A stretch of DNA of 64,000 nucleotides from Chelydra serpentina (GCA_037349315.1 JBAIAC010000155.1:327501-391500), one strand, 5' to 3'; shown: positions 1 through 10,825, numbered from the stretch's first letter. Notes: generated by a model from the letters alone, not told the origin. A program made the numbers and translations.

Positions 1-58
1 CTCGAACCCGGGTCAACTGCTTGGAGAGCAGCTCTGCTCACCACTACACCACCAATGC
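1..58 (-). tRNA. tRNA-Gly (TCC), 3' end cut by window edge
   Basis: The minus strand gives a Gly-type acceptor (GCATTGG), D arm, anticodon stem GCTGC/GCAGT with anticodon TCC, and the start of the T arm (GGGTTCGA). The sequence ends inside the T loop at base 1, so the 3' half of the acceptor is not visible. The anticodon loop reads TCTCCAA, with C instead of the near-universal T at position 33, which could weaken decoding. Whether the gene is functional cannot be judged without the missing end. Confidence 0.75.
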
Positions 59-2260
59 ACCTGGCGAAAGCACCTCTCCTGTGTGCCACTGATGCTTGAC
101 AAATGACTCACCCCCACAGCGCTCAGGAGCTGGCTGGAGAGGCCGGAGGCAGCCTGTCAGCTGTGAGCAGAGACAGGTCCCCAGAGTGACTGACAGGTGG
201 GGACCTGGGCTCCACATCCCAGCCTGAGGTGGCGCCAGCTCCATCTCTGCCCTCAGAGAAGGGAAATGAAAATCAGTGACCCTAATGGCAAACGTGACCC
301 CCGAAGGAAGGAGACAGCTCCTTCGAACGCACAGTTTGGGGTTGTTCCTGCTACGCACTGAGGGTTTGTTGCTGCTGATTCCAGTCCTTGGGCTCTGCCC
401 GGACAAGGAAGGATTCAGGCTGTCACTCAAGGGAAGAGGGGAGATGATTTTTTTGACGGCTGCCTCGTCTGAAGGGTGTTTGTCGGTCACCTTCTGATCT
501 AGTGGGTGCTGGGTAGACGCAGGCAGCCCCCACTCCTGGGTCTCTCCCGGGGAAATAAAGTTTGTACACAAAACCCCAAAGCTTTTCCCCGAACGAAGGG
601 AAAGGAAATGGCCACAAGATGGCGCCAGGACATAAGGAAGGTCACACAACCCCATTCTTAGGGGGAGCCATTGATTTGTGTCAAGGTCCAGAATTGTCTA
701 GTCAAGGTCCAGACTCCAGAGAAAATAATTCTAAAAAGTAACGATCATGATAATCAGTAAATAAAAAGATTTTGAGGCCCATTCAAAAGCTATTTGGCCC
801 CCTGTCTGCCTCTTTATTACCCCACAGTGACTCTGAGAGGGGATTTATCTCCACCTTTTTGTGTTTGAAGCGATGGTTAGTTTTATCCTTGGTAAACTCC
901 CAGGCAGAACAAGCCACGTTATCGATGGTGACACTAGGATTGAAGGACTATATCACATTATAAAAAATTATAAATAAAGATGTAATCTGACCTTGAGCTT
1001 TCTGTTGTCTTCTAGAAATGCCCCTGGGATCCCCGCACTCCCCAGCGGGAGCGAAGGGAGAAACCCCCAGCACTGCACTGAGCTCCAGGCTGGTTCATCG
1101 GGCGTGGGGGGAATTGACTTCTCAGCTGCTGAGCAGGGAGCCAGGGCACTTCTCTGGGAATGAGGGTTCCCAGCCTGACCCAGCTGCTTCATTGCCCCCG
1201 GGGGCCCTGCCGGCTGAGACTGTCCCTGAGGCCAGGCAGCGGCTCAGTGAGCTTTCCTGGGGTCGCTGGCAGGGCAGGAATATCCCACGCTAAGGGCCTG
1301 AGTCCGGCCATGGGGAAAGGCAGCAGCTTTGCTCCCCCCTTCTAAACAGAGCTCCCAGGCCGTGGTTCTCAGCCAGGGGTCCGGAGCACCTGGGGGGGGG
1401 ACAGTGAGCAGGTTTCAGGGGGGGATTTGCCAAAATAAACCAGCCAGCAGGGCCGGCGTTAGACAGTTGCTGTGGCACGGGTGGGCTGTGGAGTTTTTAT
1501 ACCATGTTGGGCGGGGGCCACAGAAAGAACAAGGCTGGGAACCCGGCTCCAGGGGATCCCGGGGAACAAAGACTCCGTCCCACTCGGTGCTGCCAACGCT
1601 CCTGATTTTGCCTTGAGTCTGATGAGAATTGTAGTTTTCCTTAAAGCCCCAGCTCCTGGAGTCAGGGGGAGACGTGATGATTTCAGCCTTCGCTCTTAAA
1701 GACACAGGACGTTTCCAGCCCTTGTGACCTTGGAAATAGATTCAAAATGTCTCCCCGCTGTGCCCTAAAGGCTCATCAAGCGGAAGGCAAATAAAAAGAT
1801 CCCAAATCTATTAATTTTACACAATCTCATGATTTCAAAGCCCATCTCGTGATTTTCGGTGAGCCTGGCTCAGGGTTTTGAACGTTTGGGGTTGGCCGTT
1901 CTGCAGCCTGAGAGCCGGGCACCCTCCTTCCCATCCAGCACCCCCAGACTGTCCTAAAGCATTAACTCTTTCCTCTCCGTCACGCCGCCGTAACGCAGCT
2001 GGGAATCCCCATTCCTAGACGGGCTTTTCCACACACAGTGAATCCCCCACAGGGCTGAGTCCCCACAGGGCTGTTTCGGGGGCTCCAGCCCCCCAGCCCA
2101 GGACAGACGGGGCAGTAACCTCACATCACCCCTCTGTGACTCCCAGGGACCCTGCAGGGACAGCAGCTCCATGCTGGGCTCTAGGCCCCCCCAAAGCACC
2201 TGGGGGGAGGGGGCGGTTCAACTCCCATGTCAGGGGGCTCCTCCTGCCTGGAGGTGACCA
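59..2260. other. Intergenic stretch without recognised gene
   Basis: About 2.2 kb in which I see no tRNA, no protein signature and no tandem repeat. An AATAAA lies near 554 beside a short LTR-like run, and near 1820-1870 there are repeated 'ctcatgattt' and 'ctcgtgattt' words that look like an old interspersed repeat. All open frames are short and lack conserved motifs. Confidence 0.5.
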
Positions 2261-2280
2261 GCTTCTCACAGCCCCTCCCC

Positions 2281-2430
2281 CTCACACTGACTCCCCCATG
2301 GACCCTCCCCCTCACAGCACCTCCCCCTCACACTGACACCCCCATGGACCCTCCCCCTCACAGCCCCTCCCCCTCACACTGAAACCTTCATGGACCCTCC
2401 CCCTCACAGCCCCTCCCTTCACACACGCAG
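2281..2430. repeat. VNTR2, short copy (about 3 units of 44-46 bp)
   Basis: C-rich tandem units containing 'ccatggaccctccc' and 'ctcacactga' recur about every 46 bp. It is the reverse complement of the longer array at 23395-23925, and both lie the same distance beyond an initiator Met tRNA, so it is part of inverted module A. The copy number differs (3 versus 11). Confidence 0.85.
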
Positions 2431-2714
2431 GGACTTGTTCGCTGGGCTCTGACATTACAAACCCAGGGGGGAGGTTTCTGAAGATTTAGTCCCTGAGCCC
2501 CTCCCCCTCTCACCGCTCCCCTGAGTGCAGAGGGGCTGGGCTCAGGCAGCCAGTTTCACCCAGGGATTTCCCAGCCCAGGCAGCCAGAGGGGCCGGGGAG
2601 CTCCCTGGCAGTCCCACACCTCAGCCACCTCCTGCCTCACGGCCTCGGCTCCTGGCGCTCTGCTGGTCGCCCCCTCGCTTGCAGGCCCAGAGCAAAAAGA
2701 AACAAGCACCTGCC

Positions 2715-2786
2715 TAGCAGAGGATGGTTTCGATCCATCGACCTCTGGGTTATGGGCCCAGCACGCTGCCGCTGCGCCACTCTGCT
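2715..2786 (-). tRNA. Initiator tRNA-Met (CAT)
   Basis: A 72-nt minus-strand gene with an AGCAGAG acceptor paired to CTCTGCT, anticodon stem CTGGG/CCCAG, loop CCCATAA with anticodon CAT, and the initiator-specific T loop ATCGAAA in place of TTCGAAA. Every stem pairs. A TTTTT Pol III terminator follows about 17 nt downstream on the minus strand. It would deliver methionine at translation start. A second intact copy lies inverted at 22808-22879. Confidence 0.93.
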
Positions 2787-3125
2787 GGGTCTCTGCCGCC
2801 AGCATCCAGCCCCCAGCCTCCAGCATCCACACTAGCGCCTTGCGAGCGCTGGCGCTGGCCAGCAGAGATCTCAGCCACAATGCCCCAGATGGGCAAACGC
2901 TGTGGGCTCCTGAAGCCTCTGCCCCCCTATGGATGTGGGCTTTTGTTCTTCCCTTGCTCTTTCTCAGCAGGGGAAGGAAAGAAGCTCTCCTCCAAGCTGG
3001 AGTCACAAGGGCGAGGTGAGGATGACTTCCTGGGAGCCGGCTCCAGTTCTTTGCTCTACCAGCCGACCCACCGAAGAGCTGCCACCACTTTCTCCAGGTT
3101 CGCCCAGCGGTGTGTGCCAGGGCAA

Positions 3126-3198
3126 GCGCTGACCAGGGACTTGAACCCTGGACCCTCAGATTAACAGACTGACGCTCGACCAACTGAGCTCGCCAGGC
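3126..3198 (-). tRNA. Lys-type tRNA body with GTT (Asn) anticodon
   Basis: The D arm, variable loop and T arm (AGGGTTCAAGTCCCT) are those of vertebrate tRNA-Lys-TTT, as seen elsewhere in this window. The anticodon arm, however, reads TCAGT-CTGTTAA-TCTGA, so bases 34-36 are GTT at plus positions 3163-3165. The stem has one mismatch next to the loop, and the outer two acceptor pairs are lost (GCCTGGC against GTCAGCG). It may be a pseudogene or a decoding variant. The same two anticodon-arm changes occur in the inverted copy at 19898. Confidence 0.75.
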
Positions 3199-3269
3199 TC
3201 ACAGACGGAAAGAGTAAGTTTGGTGCAGAAGAGAAACTCGCCAAGCATAGGCGTGCGCAGCACATTTCA

Positions 3270-3790
3270 TTAGGGTGTGCACCCTGGGAGCCCCGCCCCC
3301 ATCCACTCCCTCCCACATCCAGCCCCCCCCCAAAACCCCAATCCCCCCATGCTCCTTGTCCCCTGACTGCTCCCTCCTGGGACCCTGCCCCTAACTGCCC
3401 CCCAGGACCCACCCCCTATCTAAACCTCGCTGCTCCTTGTCCCCTGACTGCACCCTCCTGAGACCCCCCCACTGTAACTGCCTCCCTAGGGCCCTACCCC
3501 CTACCTGTCCCCTGACTGCCCCAACCCCTCTCCACACCCCCACCCCTGACAGGCCCCCCCCCCGAACCCTTCACCCATCCAACGCCCCCCTGCTCCTTGT
3601 TCCATGACCACCCCCTCCAGAGACCCCACCCCCACCCCCTAATCACCCCCCGGGAACCCTCCAACTATCCAACCCCCGTCCCCTGACTGCCCCGTCCCCT
3701 AGCCACACCCCTGACAGCCCACTGGGACTCCCACGCCCTATCCAGCGCCCCCATTCCATGTCCCCTGACTGCCCATCCCCTGACTGCTCC
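3270..3790. repeat. C-rich, G-poor degenerate repeat tract
   Basis: An irregular tract built of words such as 'tcccctgactgcccc' and 'cctaactgcccccc' with almost no G on the plus strand. Copies lie at 47695-48210 (same strand) and 19330-19840 (inverted). The strand asymmetry could support triplex or, on the other strand, G-quadruplex structure. Confidence 0.75.
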
Positions 3791-3954
3791 CTCTGTAGGG
3801 CTGTTTTAACCCCTCCCGGGCAGGAGCAGGTAACCACCCCGCTACACCCACCCATGTCCCTTTTCCCATCTCTCTCTGCTCCCCACCTCCTGGCAGCTCT
3901 GTCTAGTGGCTGCTCCCACCCACACATTCAAAGTGGCAGAGGAAGTTCCCCCTC

Positions 3955-4145
3955 CTGGGGTGGGAAGGTTGCCTAGTGGTTAAGGCACAGGGTTCAGGTG
4001 TTCTGGGTTTGAGTCTCTGCTCTGCCACAGACTCCCTGCTTAGCCTTGGGAAAGTCACTTCACCTCTGCGTGCCCTAGATCCCACCTGCCAAATGGGGCC
4101 AATCCTGACCCTGCCTCCTAGGCTAAATCCATTCATGGCTATGCA
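3955..4145 (+). mobile_element. MIR-like tRNA-derived SINE
   Basis: A tRNA-like head with an A-box-like 'tagtggttaaggca' and a B-box-like 'gggtttgagtct' is followed by a body ('ctctgccac', 'ccttgggaaagtcacttcacctc', 'ccaaatgggg') that matches the core and tail order of MIR-type SINEs. Two more copies within module A are at 18970-19145 (minus) and 48380-48565. Confidence 0.7.
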
Positions 4146-4611
4146 GTGGCGGGGGAAATGGAGATTCCAGCTCCACACAGAGAGGGGTCAGGGCTTCAGC
4201 CCTGCAGCTTCTGCCACTAGGGTGGGTGGGCCTCCCGAGCCGGGGACTTCAGCCGCACATCTTCTGCCAGGGTCCGCCCCCCACCCCCCAGTGCAGCTCC
4301 TGCCGGAGTCTGGGGCTTCTCCACCTTCCCCCCTCCCCCACCCAGCATGGCTCCTGCCGGGGTCCGAGGCTTCTCCTCCCCCTAATCCCCCACTGCACCC
4401 AGCCCCAGCCTAGCTGGGCTCCCTTGGGTCACTGGCTGCCTGCTGTGGCCGGAGCGGAGCCTGGCTGGCCGGGAGCAGCCATACTCGTGGACGCCATGGC
4501 CATCAGCCCAAGAGGTGCGGGGCGGCCCTAGGTGAGCAGGGCCGGCTGTGCTCCCGCCCGCACCTCACCCTAAGGGTGTTTTCGTGTGTGTGTGAGACTC
4601 ACTCGGCCCCT

Positions 4612-5982
4612 GAGAGCAACAGCGACACCGGGTGGCCACGTGGGGTAACGCACACAGCATCTCTCAGATAGCAACAGTGACACCGGGTGGCCACGTGGGG
4701 TAACGCACACAGCATCTCTCAGATAGCAACAGTGACACCGGGTGGCCACGTGGGGTAATGCACACAGCGTCTCTCTCAGAGAGCTACAGTGACAGCGGGT
4801 GGCCACGTGGGGTAATGCACACAGCGTCTCTCTCAGAGAGCAACAGCGACACCGGGTGGCCACGTGGGGTAACGCACACAGCGTCTCTCTCAGAGAGCAA
4901 CAGTGACACCGGGTGGCCACGTGGGGTAATGCACACAGCGTCTCTCTCAGAGAGCAACAGTGACACTGGGTGGCCACATGGGGTAATGCACACAGCGTCT
5001 CTCTCAGAGAGCAACAGTGACACCAGGTGGCCACGTGGGGTAATGCACACAGCATCTCTCTCAGAGAGCTACAGTGACACTGGGTGCCCACGTGGGGTAA
5101 TGCACACAGCATCTCTCTCAGAGAGCAACAGTGACACCGGGTGGCCACGTGGGGTAACGCACACAGCATCTCTCAGATAGCAACAGTGACACCGGGTGGC
5201 CACGTGGGGTAATGCACACAGCGTCTCTCTCAGAGAGCTACAGTGACAGCGGGTGGCCACGTGGGGTAATGCACACAGCGTCTCTCTCAGAGAGCAACAG
5301 TGACACCGGGTGGCCACGTGGGGTAATGCACACAGCATCTCTCTCAGAGAGCGACAGTGACACCGGGTGGCCACGTGGGGTAATGCACACAGCATCTCTC
5401 TCAGAGAGCTACAGTGACACTGGGTGCCCACGTGGATAAATGCACACAGCATCTCTCTCAGAGAGCAACAGTGACACCAGGTGGCCACGTGGGGTAATGC
5501 ACACAGCATCTCTCTCAGAGAGCTACAGTGACACTGGGTGCCCACGTGGGGTAATGCACACAGCGTCTCTCTCAGAGAGCAACAGTGACACCAGGTGGCC
5601 ACGTGGGGTAATGCACACAGCGTCTCTCTCAGAGAGCAACAGTGACACTGGGTGGCCACGTGGGGTAATGCACACAGCGTCTCTCTCAGAGAGCAACAGT
5701 GACACCGGGTGGCCACGTGGGGTAATGCACACAGCGTCTCTCTCAGAGAGCTACAGTGACACTGGGTGCCCACGTGGGGTAATGCACACAGCATCTCTCT
5801 CAGAGAGCAACAGTGACACCGGGTGGCCACGTGGGGTAATGCACACAGCATCTCTCTCAGAGAGCAACAGTGACACCGGGTGGCCACGTGGGGTAATGCA
5901 CAGAGCATCTCTCTCAGAGAGCGACAGTGACACCGGGTGGCCACGTGGCGTAACGCACCCAGCATCTTTCTGAGAGAGCAAC
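4612..5982. repeat. 57-bp minisatellite, array 1 (about 24 units)
   Basis: A tandem array of the unit 'ctctctcagagagcaacag' + 'tgacaccgggtggccacg' + 'tggggtaatgcacacagcgt', 57 bp in all. The first units are 55-bp variants ('ctctcagatagcaacag'). Most units hold the palindrome CCACGTGG, an E-box; some have 'ccacatgg'. Because 57 is divisible by three and the unit lacks stops in several frames, long repetitive open frames arise on both strands. These have no protein signature and I do not call them genes. The right edge cuts a tRNA-Ser. Confidence 0.95.
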
Positions 5983-6015
5983 AGTCCATCGCCTTAACCA
6001 CTCGGCCACAACTAC
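5983..6015 (-). pseudogene. tRNA-Ser fragment, 5' half only
   Basis: The minus strand has the acceptor 5' strand (GTAGTTG), the D arm (TGGCCGAGTGGTTAAGGCG) and the start of the anticodon stem of a tRNA-Ser. It then passes directly into the 57-bp minisatellite. The intact relative at 54308-54389 shows what is missing: anticodon, variable arm, T arm and 3' acceptor. The break marks the array edge. Confidence 0.85.
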
Positions 6016-6883
6016 TGGCTTTATGTACTTTTCTCACTACACTCTAGTTCTGTTCTCACTGAGTGATCGTTTCCAATTGTTTTCTCAGATCAGCTTCCAC
6101 AACACACTCACTGCCGTGCCATTGTGTAAGTGTGTCCATGGCTGATCAGCAAGAATTCCTGCTCATTTCCCTGCTGGCTGGAGCATGATGAGAGTGTGTT
6201 TGTGGTTAATGACGCTGCTGTAGATTGTTGTCCATTTCCTGCCTTGATAATTCAGACAGTCCCTTTCCCGTCATATCCCCAATACATCAGTGATTGCAAT
6301 GGCAGGGGGCAGTTTTTCTCTGGGGCACTGAGCTTTGCCAGGGGGTTGGTGGCTCCTTTCTTTCCTCACCCTGGGACACAGGAAGATTTTGCTGTTCATG
6401 TATCCGTGCAAAGGAACTTGTGTCTCTGTGTGAAAATGAGGAGGGAAATGAAACACCCACATGGTGGTGCCGAAGGCGGAAGGGAACCCCATAGGATGAG
6501 AATAGGAGATGTTCTCAAGCAGCATGTTTCTTACTTTGCCCATCTGTCAGTTTTGATGATTATCAATGGAAATATTTTGCCATCGGGTTGTGTGTTTACA
6601 CAGAAATTGACATTGACCAACAAATCCATCCTTCTTCCCAGCCTGCCTACTCTGCCGTTGGTGAGTTTAGAGGGACACGTTCACTCTCCCCAGTCCCCGT
6701 GCCAGGCCTGTGCTCTCCATGCTGCCCACTTCCCACACTGCTGGGATCCATCCCTGATCTCCCCCCAGACCTCTGCCCCCCACCCCCACTTCTGCGATCC
6801 CCTCCCAACACTGTCCATCTCCCCTGCTGACAGGATCCCTCCCCGTTCCTTTCATGGCCTGCCTCCTCTCGCAGCAAAAACTG

Positions 6884-6955
6884 TTCCCCCACCGGGAATT
6901 GAACCCGGGCCACCTGGGTGAAAACCAGGAATCCTGACCACTAGACCATATGGGA
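6884..6955 (-). tRNA. tRNA-Glu (TTC)
   Basis: A 72-nt minus-strand gene: acceptor TCCCATA, anticodon stem and loop CTGG-TTTTCAC-CCAG with anticodon TTC, and T arm CCGGG-TTCAATT-CCCGG. The acceptor has one A-G mismatch and one G-T pair. A TTTTT terminator follows 3-4 nt downstream. The block B partner at 55254 repairs the acceptor mismatch but has a T-G pair in the T stem. Confidence 0.9.
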
Positions 6956-7861
6956 GTGGCACTGTTTAGTTAGTTCAAGCCAACTCCTTAGGAGAGCAGC
7001 AGCGCCAACCAGCAGGGACAGGCACAGGGCTGCATTAACCTTTGAGGTACTAAAGTTTTCCTTCAACCAATTCCCAGTGCCTGTGATCAGGAAACAGAGA
7101 TGGGGGCTCCCAGGTGCTGCACAGACCATGACTGAGATTGGGACCCCCTATTGTGTGAGGTACTGTACAAAGCAGATCAGAATCACAGCACTGCTGTGAA
7201 TATGGGGGTCCCGGGTGCTACTTTGAGGTCCGGAGTGTCACTCTCTGCCAAAGCCTTTTTCCGCTAGCAGGGGCCTCTCTGTGCACAGAGCTCCTAACAG
7301 CTGCATGTCTGCAGGCCGTGGAGAGCTCTGGTTTGGCGTCTCTTTCTCAGCGAGCATCGGCTGTGGTTCTTGCCAGGCCTCTAGAGAGCGACCTTTCCGA
7401 AGAGCTGGCTGAAGAGCCTTTCTAGGAACCAGGAGCTCCTGGCTGGCCTGCCAGTTCTTCCTGGCTGAGCTGACTGGATCTGTCGGGCTCCCTTTCTGGG
7501 ATCTCTTTCTTCTCCACAGAAAAGACCTTCCTGGGAAATCCTTTAAATGCTTCTTCAAGACAGAGAGACTAAGACAGAGCCTCCTTGTGGCTCAGTCTGG
7601 GAATGCGGGAAATGACACGTCTGGCGCTGATGAAAAGGTGACTGTTACTCAGAGTGGAGCCGAGGTTGCTGTGACCACAATGCAGCGTACGAACCACTGT
7701 ACAATCACAGCGGCTAGCATGAAGAGAGTGCCGTTCTCACCTCGGCTGTGGCTTTCTGTGCGCAGAGCCAGACAGCTCGACGGCGGCAGGAAATGGTTTG
7801 GAATTTGCACGTGTTGTCTGGGAGCATCAGGTACATCGGTTGCGTAGCTTTTCTATAGGCA

Positions 7862-7935
7862 GGCGCCATGGCTAAGCTGGCTAACGCGCCTGTCTAGTAA
7901 ACAGGAGATCCTGGGTTCAACTCCCAGTGGTGCCT
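7862..7935 (+). tRNA. tRNA-Thr (AGT)
   Basis: A 74-nt gene with acceptor GGCGCCA/TGGTGCC, anticodon arm CCTGT-CTAGTAA-ACAGG (AGT) and T arm CTGGG-TTCAACT-CCCAG. All stems pair, with one G-T pair. TTTT occurs about 12 nt downstream. It would decode ACU and, after inosine formation, ACC and ACA. Its partner is at 56222. Confidence 0.94.
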
Positions 7936-8782
7936 TAGTGTGTCCCTTTTGTCTCCTCTGCTCATCGTTGCCAATGTTTTTGTAGGAAACGGAAGAGACC
8001 AGTGTCTGCAATCCAAGTAACGGCTTATTAAGGAAAAGGCTTCTTTGCAGAGGAGCAATGGAAAGAATCAAATCACCAGCCTGGAGGTGCTGAAAAGGCT
8101 ATTGCGTTGCCTCGGCAGTAATTGCTGTGGCAGGAGAGCCTGTGTATTTTTTTTGGTTAATTAAAATATCGGCTCCAGTCAAAAATCCCGTTCTACAAAG
8201 AGAAATGAAATCACAGACAGAAATGCCATTGGAAATACACAAAAAGGAATAATGCAGTTGCGAGTAATACACACTTTCCGGGCCAATCCTGTGTACTGAG
8301 TACCTGTTAAGAGCCCTGTGTGCTTATGAGAAACCTGTAAACGTTAGAAGGCCCAGCTCAATAACCTGCCCACTCTTGCAGCTCTCGTCTTCCGCCCTGA
8401 CTGACAGGGAGGAGTATGAAGCCTCCCTCCCTTAGCCCAGCCATCAGCATTCCTGGGGAACACCAACGCCGCCCCAGTGACTAGGCCAGGCTGCAGCCCA
8501 GCTTCAGGACTCAGAGGAAATGGAGCTCACACCCCTCCCTACTCCAGGCATGGCCAGACGTCTGGATCAAACGTCCCCTCTGGCACTCAAGTCACAACAG
8601 CGAGCCGGCAAAAGACAGGCTCCCACGTCATTTCCAACAGCAAGATGAAGCCTTGGAAGAGTCAGTAGGAAAAGGAGTTGCAGAAAATGGCCATTCCGAG
8701 GAAAGTCCAAGTCCTGAAAAGAAAAAAATTAAGTCTAGGAGGGTACTGAAGAGCTGCCTCTTGAAGGATACAATCCACCTTA

Positions 8783-8855
8783 TACCTAACCAGGGACTTG
8801 AACCCGGGACCCTCAGATTAAAAGTCTGATGCTCAACCAACTGAGATAGCCAGGC
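8783..8855 (-). tRNA. tRNA-Lys (TTT)
   Basis: A 73-nt minus-strand gene: TCAGA-CTTTTAA-TCTGA anticodon arm with TTT, Lys-type D arm, and T arm with one C-T mismatch (CCGGG against CCCTG). The acceptor pairs with three wobbles (GCCTGGC/GTTAGGT). There is no T-run within 30 nt downstream. Probably a weakened or marginal gene. The partner is at 57146. Confidence 0.8.
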
Positions 8856-9296
8856 CCACATGAGACAAGAGCAAGTTTGGTGCAGAAGAGAAACTAGTCA
8901 AGAAAAAGAGGGCAGGAAACAATACAGAAAGTTTGCTACTCTGGCTCCCTTAGCCCCAGCCTGCTCCACCATCTGATACCTAGAGCGCTTCTTCTTTTTC
9001 TAGTTCAATATCAGATCCAGGAGAAAACATCGTTCAACAACAACAACAAAAAAACAACCCGAAATCACGGACAGAAATGCCATTGGGAAAAAAAAAAGAG
9101 GAAAATGCCACCCCCATCACATTATGCTATCTGATCCAATCCTGCATTGAGAGCAGCCGCTAACGTCCCTGTGTGCTTATGAGAAACCTGGAGGAACCGA
9201 TACCAAAGCCTGAACATGAAACACAACCGCTCCCACTTCCCCAGTAACACCCTTTGCCTGCCCTCAGCCAGAGACCAGCAGGACGGAATCGAGGCC

Positions 9297-9740
9297 TGTC
9301 ACGGAGTGTGGGGGAGTCAGGCCCTGCTCCCCTCTTCCTGGGATTCACTGTGACGCTCAGCCAGCCAGCAGAACAGAAGGTTTATTAGGGATGCCAGGAA
9401 CACAGTCCAAACAGAGCTTGTCAGTACAAACAGGACCCCTCAGTCGGGCCGTTCTGGGGGCCAGGGAGCTTAGACCCCAGCCTTGGGGCTCCCTGCGTTT
9501 CACCACCCAGCTCCAAAACTGAAAGCAAACCGACAAACCCTCCAGCAGGCTCTTCCCCTCCCCCGGGCCCCTCCTCTAGCCTTTGTCCATTCTCCCAGCC
9601 AAAGGTGTCACCTCCCAACCCCCGTCCTGACTCATGTTACAGCCTCAGGTAAAGTCTCACACTCCCAATGCAGCAGGTCCCAGGGAACCTCCCCCGCAAG
9701 CCTCCCAGACCAAATCCACCTCGCTCCCTACTCCGTCACA
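9297..9740 (-). mobile_element. Solo LTR with 5-bp target duplication
   Basis: A 444-bp segment that begins TGTCACGGAG and ends CTCCGTCACA, flanked on both sides by the direct repeat AGGCC (9292-9296 and 9741-9745). On the minus strand an AATAAA lies opposite 'ggtttattag' near 9380, as expected in an LTR. The related sequence near 43490-43510 runs through the site with a single 'aaggccc' and no insert, so it looks like the empty site. No internal retroviral region is present. Confidence 0.8.
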
Positions 9741-10754
9741 AGGCCCATCCCGGTCCCACAGCCCAGCTCACGCCCACCTCCGCTCTGCGGCTGACTTACG
9801 GTCGCTGTTTAATGGCCACAGAACCCCGGAGAGCCACTGCTGCGGGGACCTGCCTTCGTCGCTGAAAACGCTCCTCACGGCAGCTCTGCCAACAGGGATA
9901 CAATGCGGTGGCATTGATTAGACACAGTGTGTCCCATGAGCCGAAGAGTCGGTTGTGTTCTTAGTGGTTGCCCCGCCATTCCCCTCAGGCCTGACCTGCC
10001 CTCCAGCTCAGCCACCCACTGAGAACTGAATAACACAATAGTAGAGCCGTAAAAGGCTTCAGAGCCCACCGTGCCCCACCCCCCTTCCAATACCGGCAGA
10101 AAAGCCACACTTCTCCTGGCTCGGTAGGGACGTCCTAGTGCCCCACGAGAAGGGGAAGGCCATCGTGTTCGGTCTCAGCACCACACGTGGAGCAGTGGGC
10201 ACTACATGGCTGAGGAAATTACCTGCAGCCAAAAGATCGGTCTTGAGCATGACACCCTTCTGGGCTAATGACAAGGTCCCTAACTCCACCTCTGAGCCGT
10301 TCCTGACAGGCCAGCGGCTGCCTCTCCCAGGTCACGTTCCCCACCTCATCCCCCACCGAACGCTAGAAGGCCCAGCTCATCAACCTGCCCACTCCCGCAG
10401 CCCTCGTCTTCCGCCCTGACTGATAGGGAGGAGTATTAAGCCTCCCTCCCTTATGCCAGCCCGTCAGCATTCCTGGGGAACACCAACGCCGCCCAAGTGA
10501 CTTTGGGCCAGTAGGTCAACCCATCGGGCTGCCTCCTAGGCCAGGCTGCAGCCCAGCTTCAGGACTCGGAGGAAATGGAGCTCGCACCCCTACCTACAGG
10601 ACTCCAGGCACGACCAGCCTTCTGGATCAAACGTCCCCTCTGGCGCTCAAGTCACAACAGCGAGAGGGCAAAAGACAGACTCCCACGTCATTGGAGAGAG
10701 CAAGACAAAGCCTTGGAACAGCCAGTAGCGTTAGGTGGGAGAAGAGCTGCCCCA

Positions 10755-10825
10755 AGGTCCCACCGAGACTTGAACTCGGATTGCAGGATTCAGAGTCCTG
10801 AGTGCTGCCCTTACACCATGGGACC
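10755..10825 (-). tRNA. tRNA-Gln (CTG)
   Basis: A 71-nt minus-strand gene: acceptor GGTCCCA/TGGGACC, anticodon arm CAGGA-CTCTGAA-TCCTG (CTG), T arm CCGAG-TTCAAGT-CTCGG, all paired. The D loop reads GTGTAAGGGCAGC, one base shorter than usual for Gln. No close T-run downstream. The partner is at 59125. It lies 335 bp from a Lys-type pseudogene in the same orientation, an arrangement seen four times in the window. Confidence 0.87.

Larger units (their letters stand above)
2250..4612 (+). repeat. Module A, copy 1 (segmental duplication unit)
   Basis: This unit runs VNTR2, iMet tRNA, Lys-like tRNA, C-rich tract, MIR-like SINE, GC-rich stretch, then the 57-bp minisatellite. Matching sequence is found inverted at 18.5-20.0 and 22.5-23.9 kb, and the right part again at 47.65-49.4 kb. 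Compared with the other copies, copy 1 lacks about 430 bp (the Val-type pseudogene region) between 'actcggcccctg' near 4605 and the minisatellite. Confidence 0.8.

Noticed and set aside
2542..3183. A 213-codon minus frame and its relative at 22365-23201
   Set aside because: It spans an initiator Met tRNA and a Lys-like tRNA; the apparent conservation is that of the tRNA genes and the duplicated module.
4600..5982. The minisatellite as a CRISPR array
   Set aside because: Units are contiguous with no unique spacers, and the sequence is vertebrate.
6130..6921. A 263-codon plus frame, with a 295-codon relative at 54313-55200
   Set aside because: The frame runs through tRNA-Glu and the tRNA-Ser region in the two copies, has low-complexity Pro/Ser segments and no motif. 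The similarity only reflects the segmental duplication.
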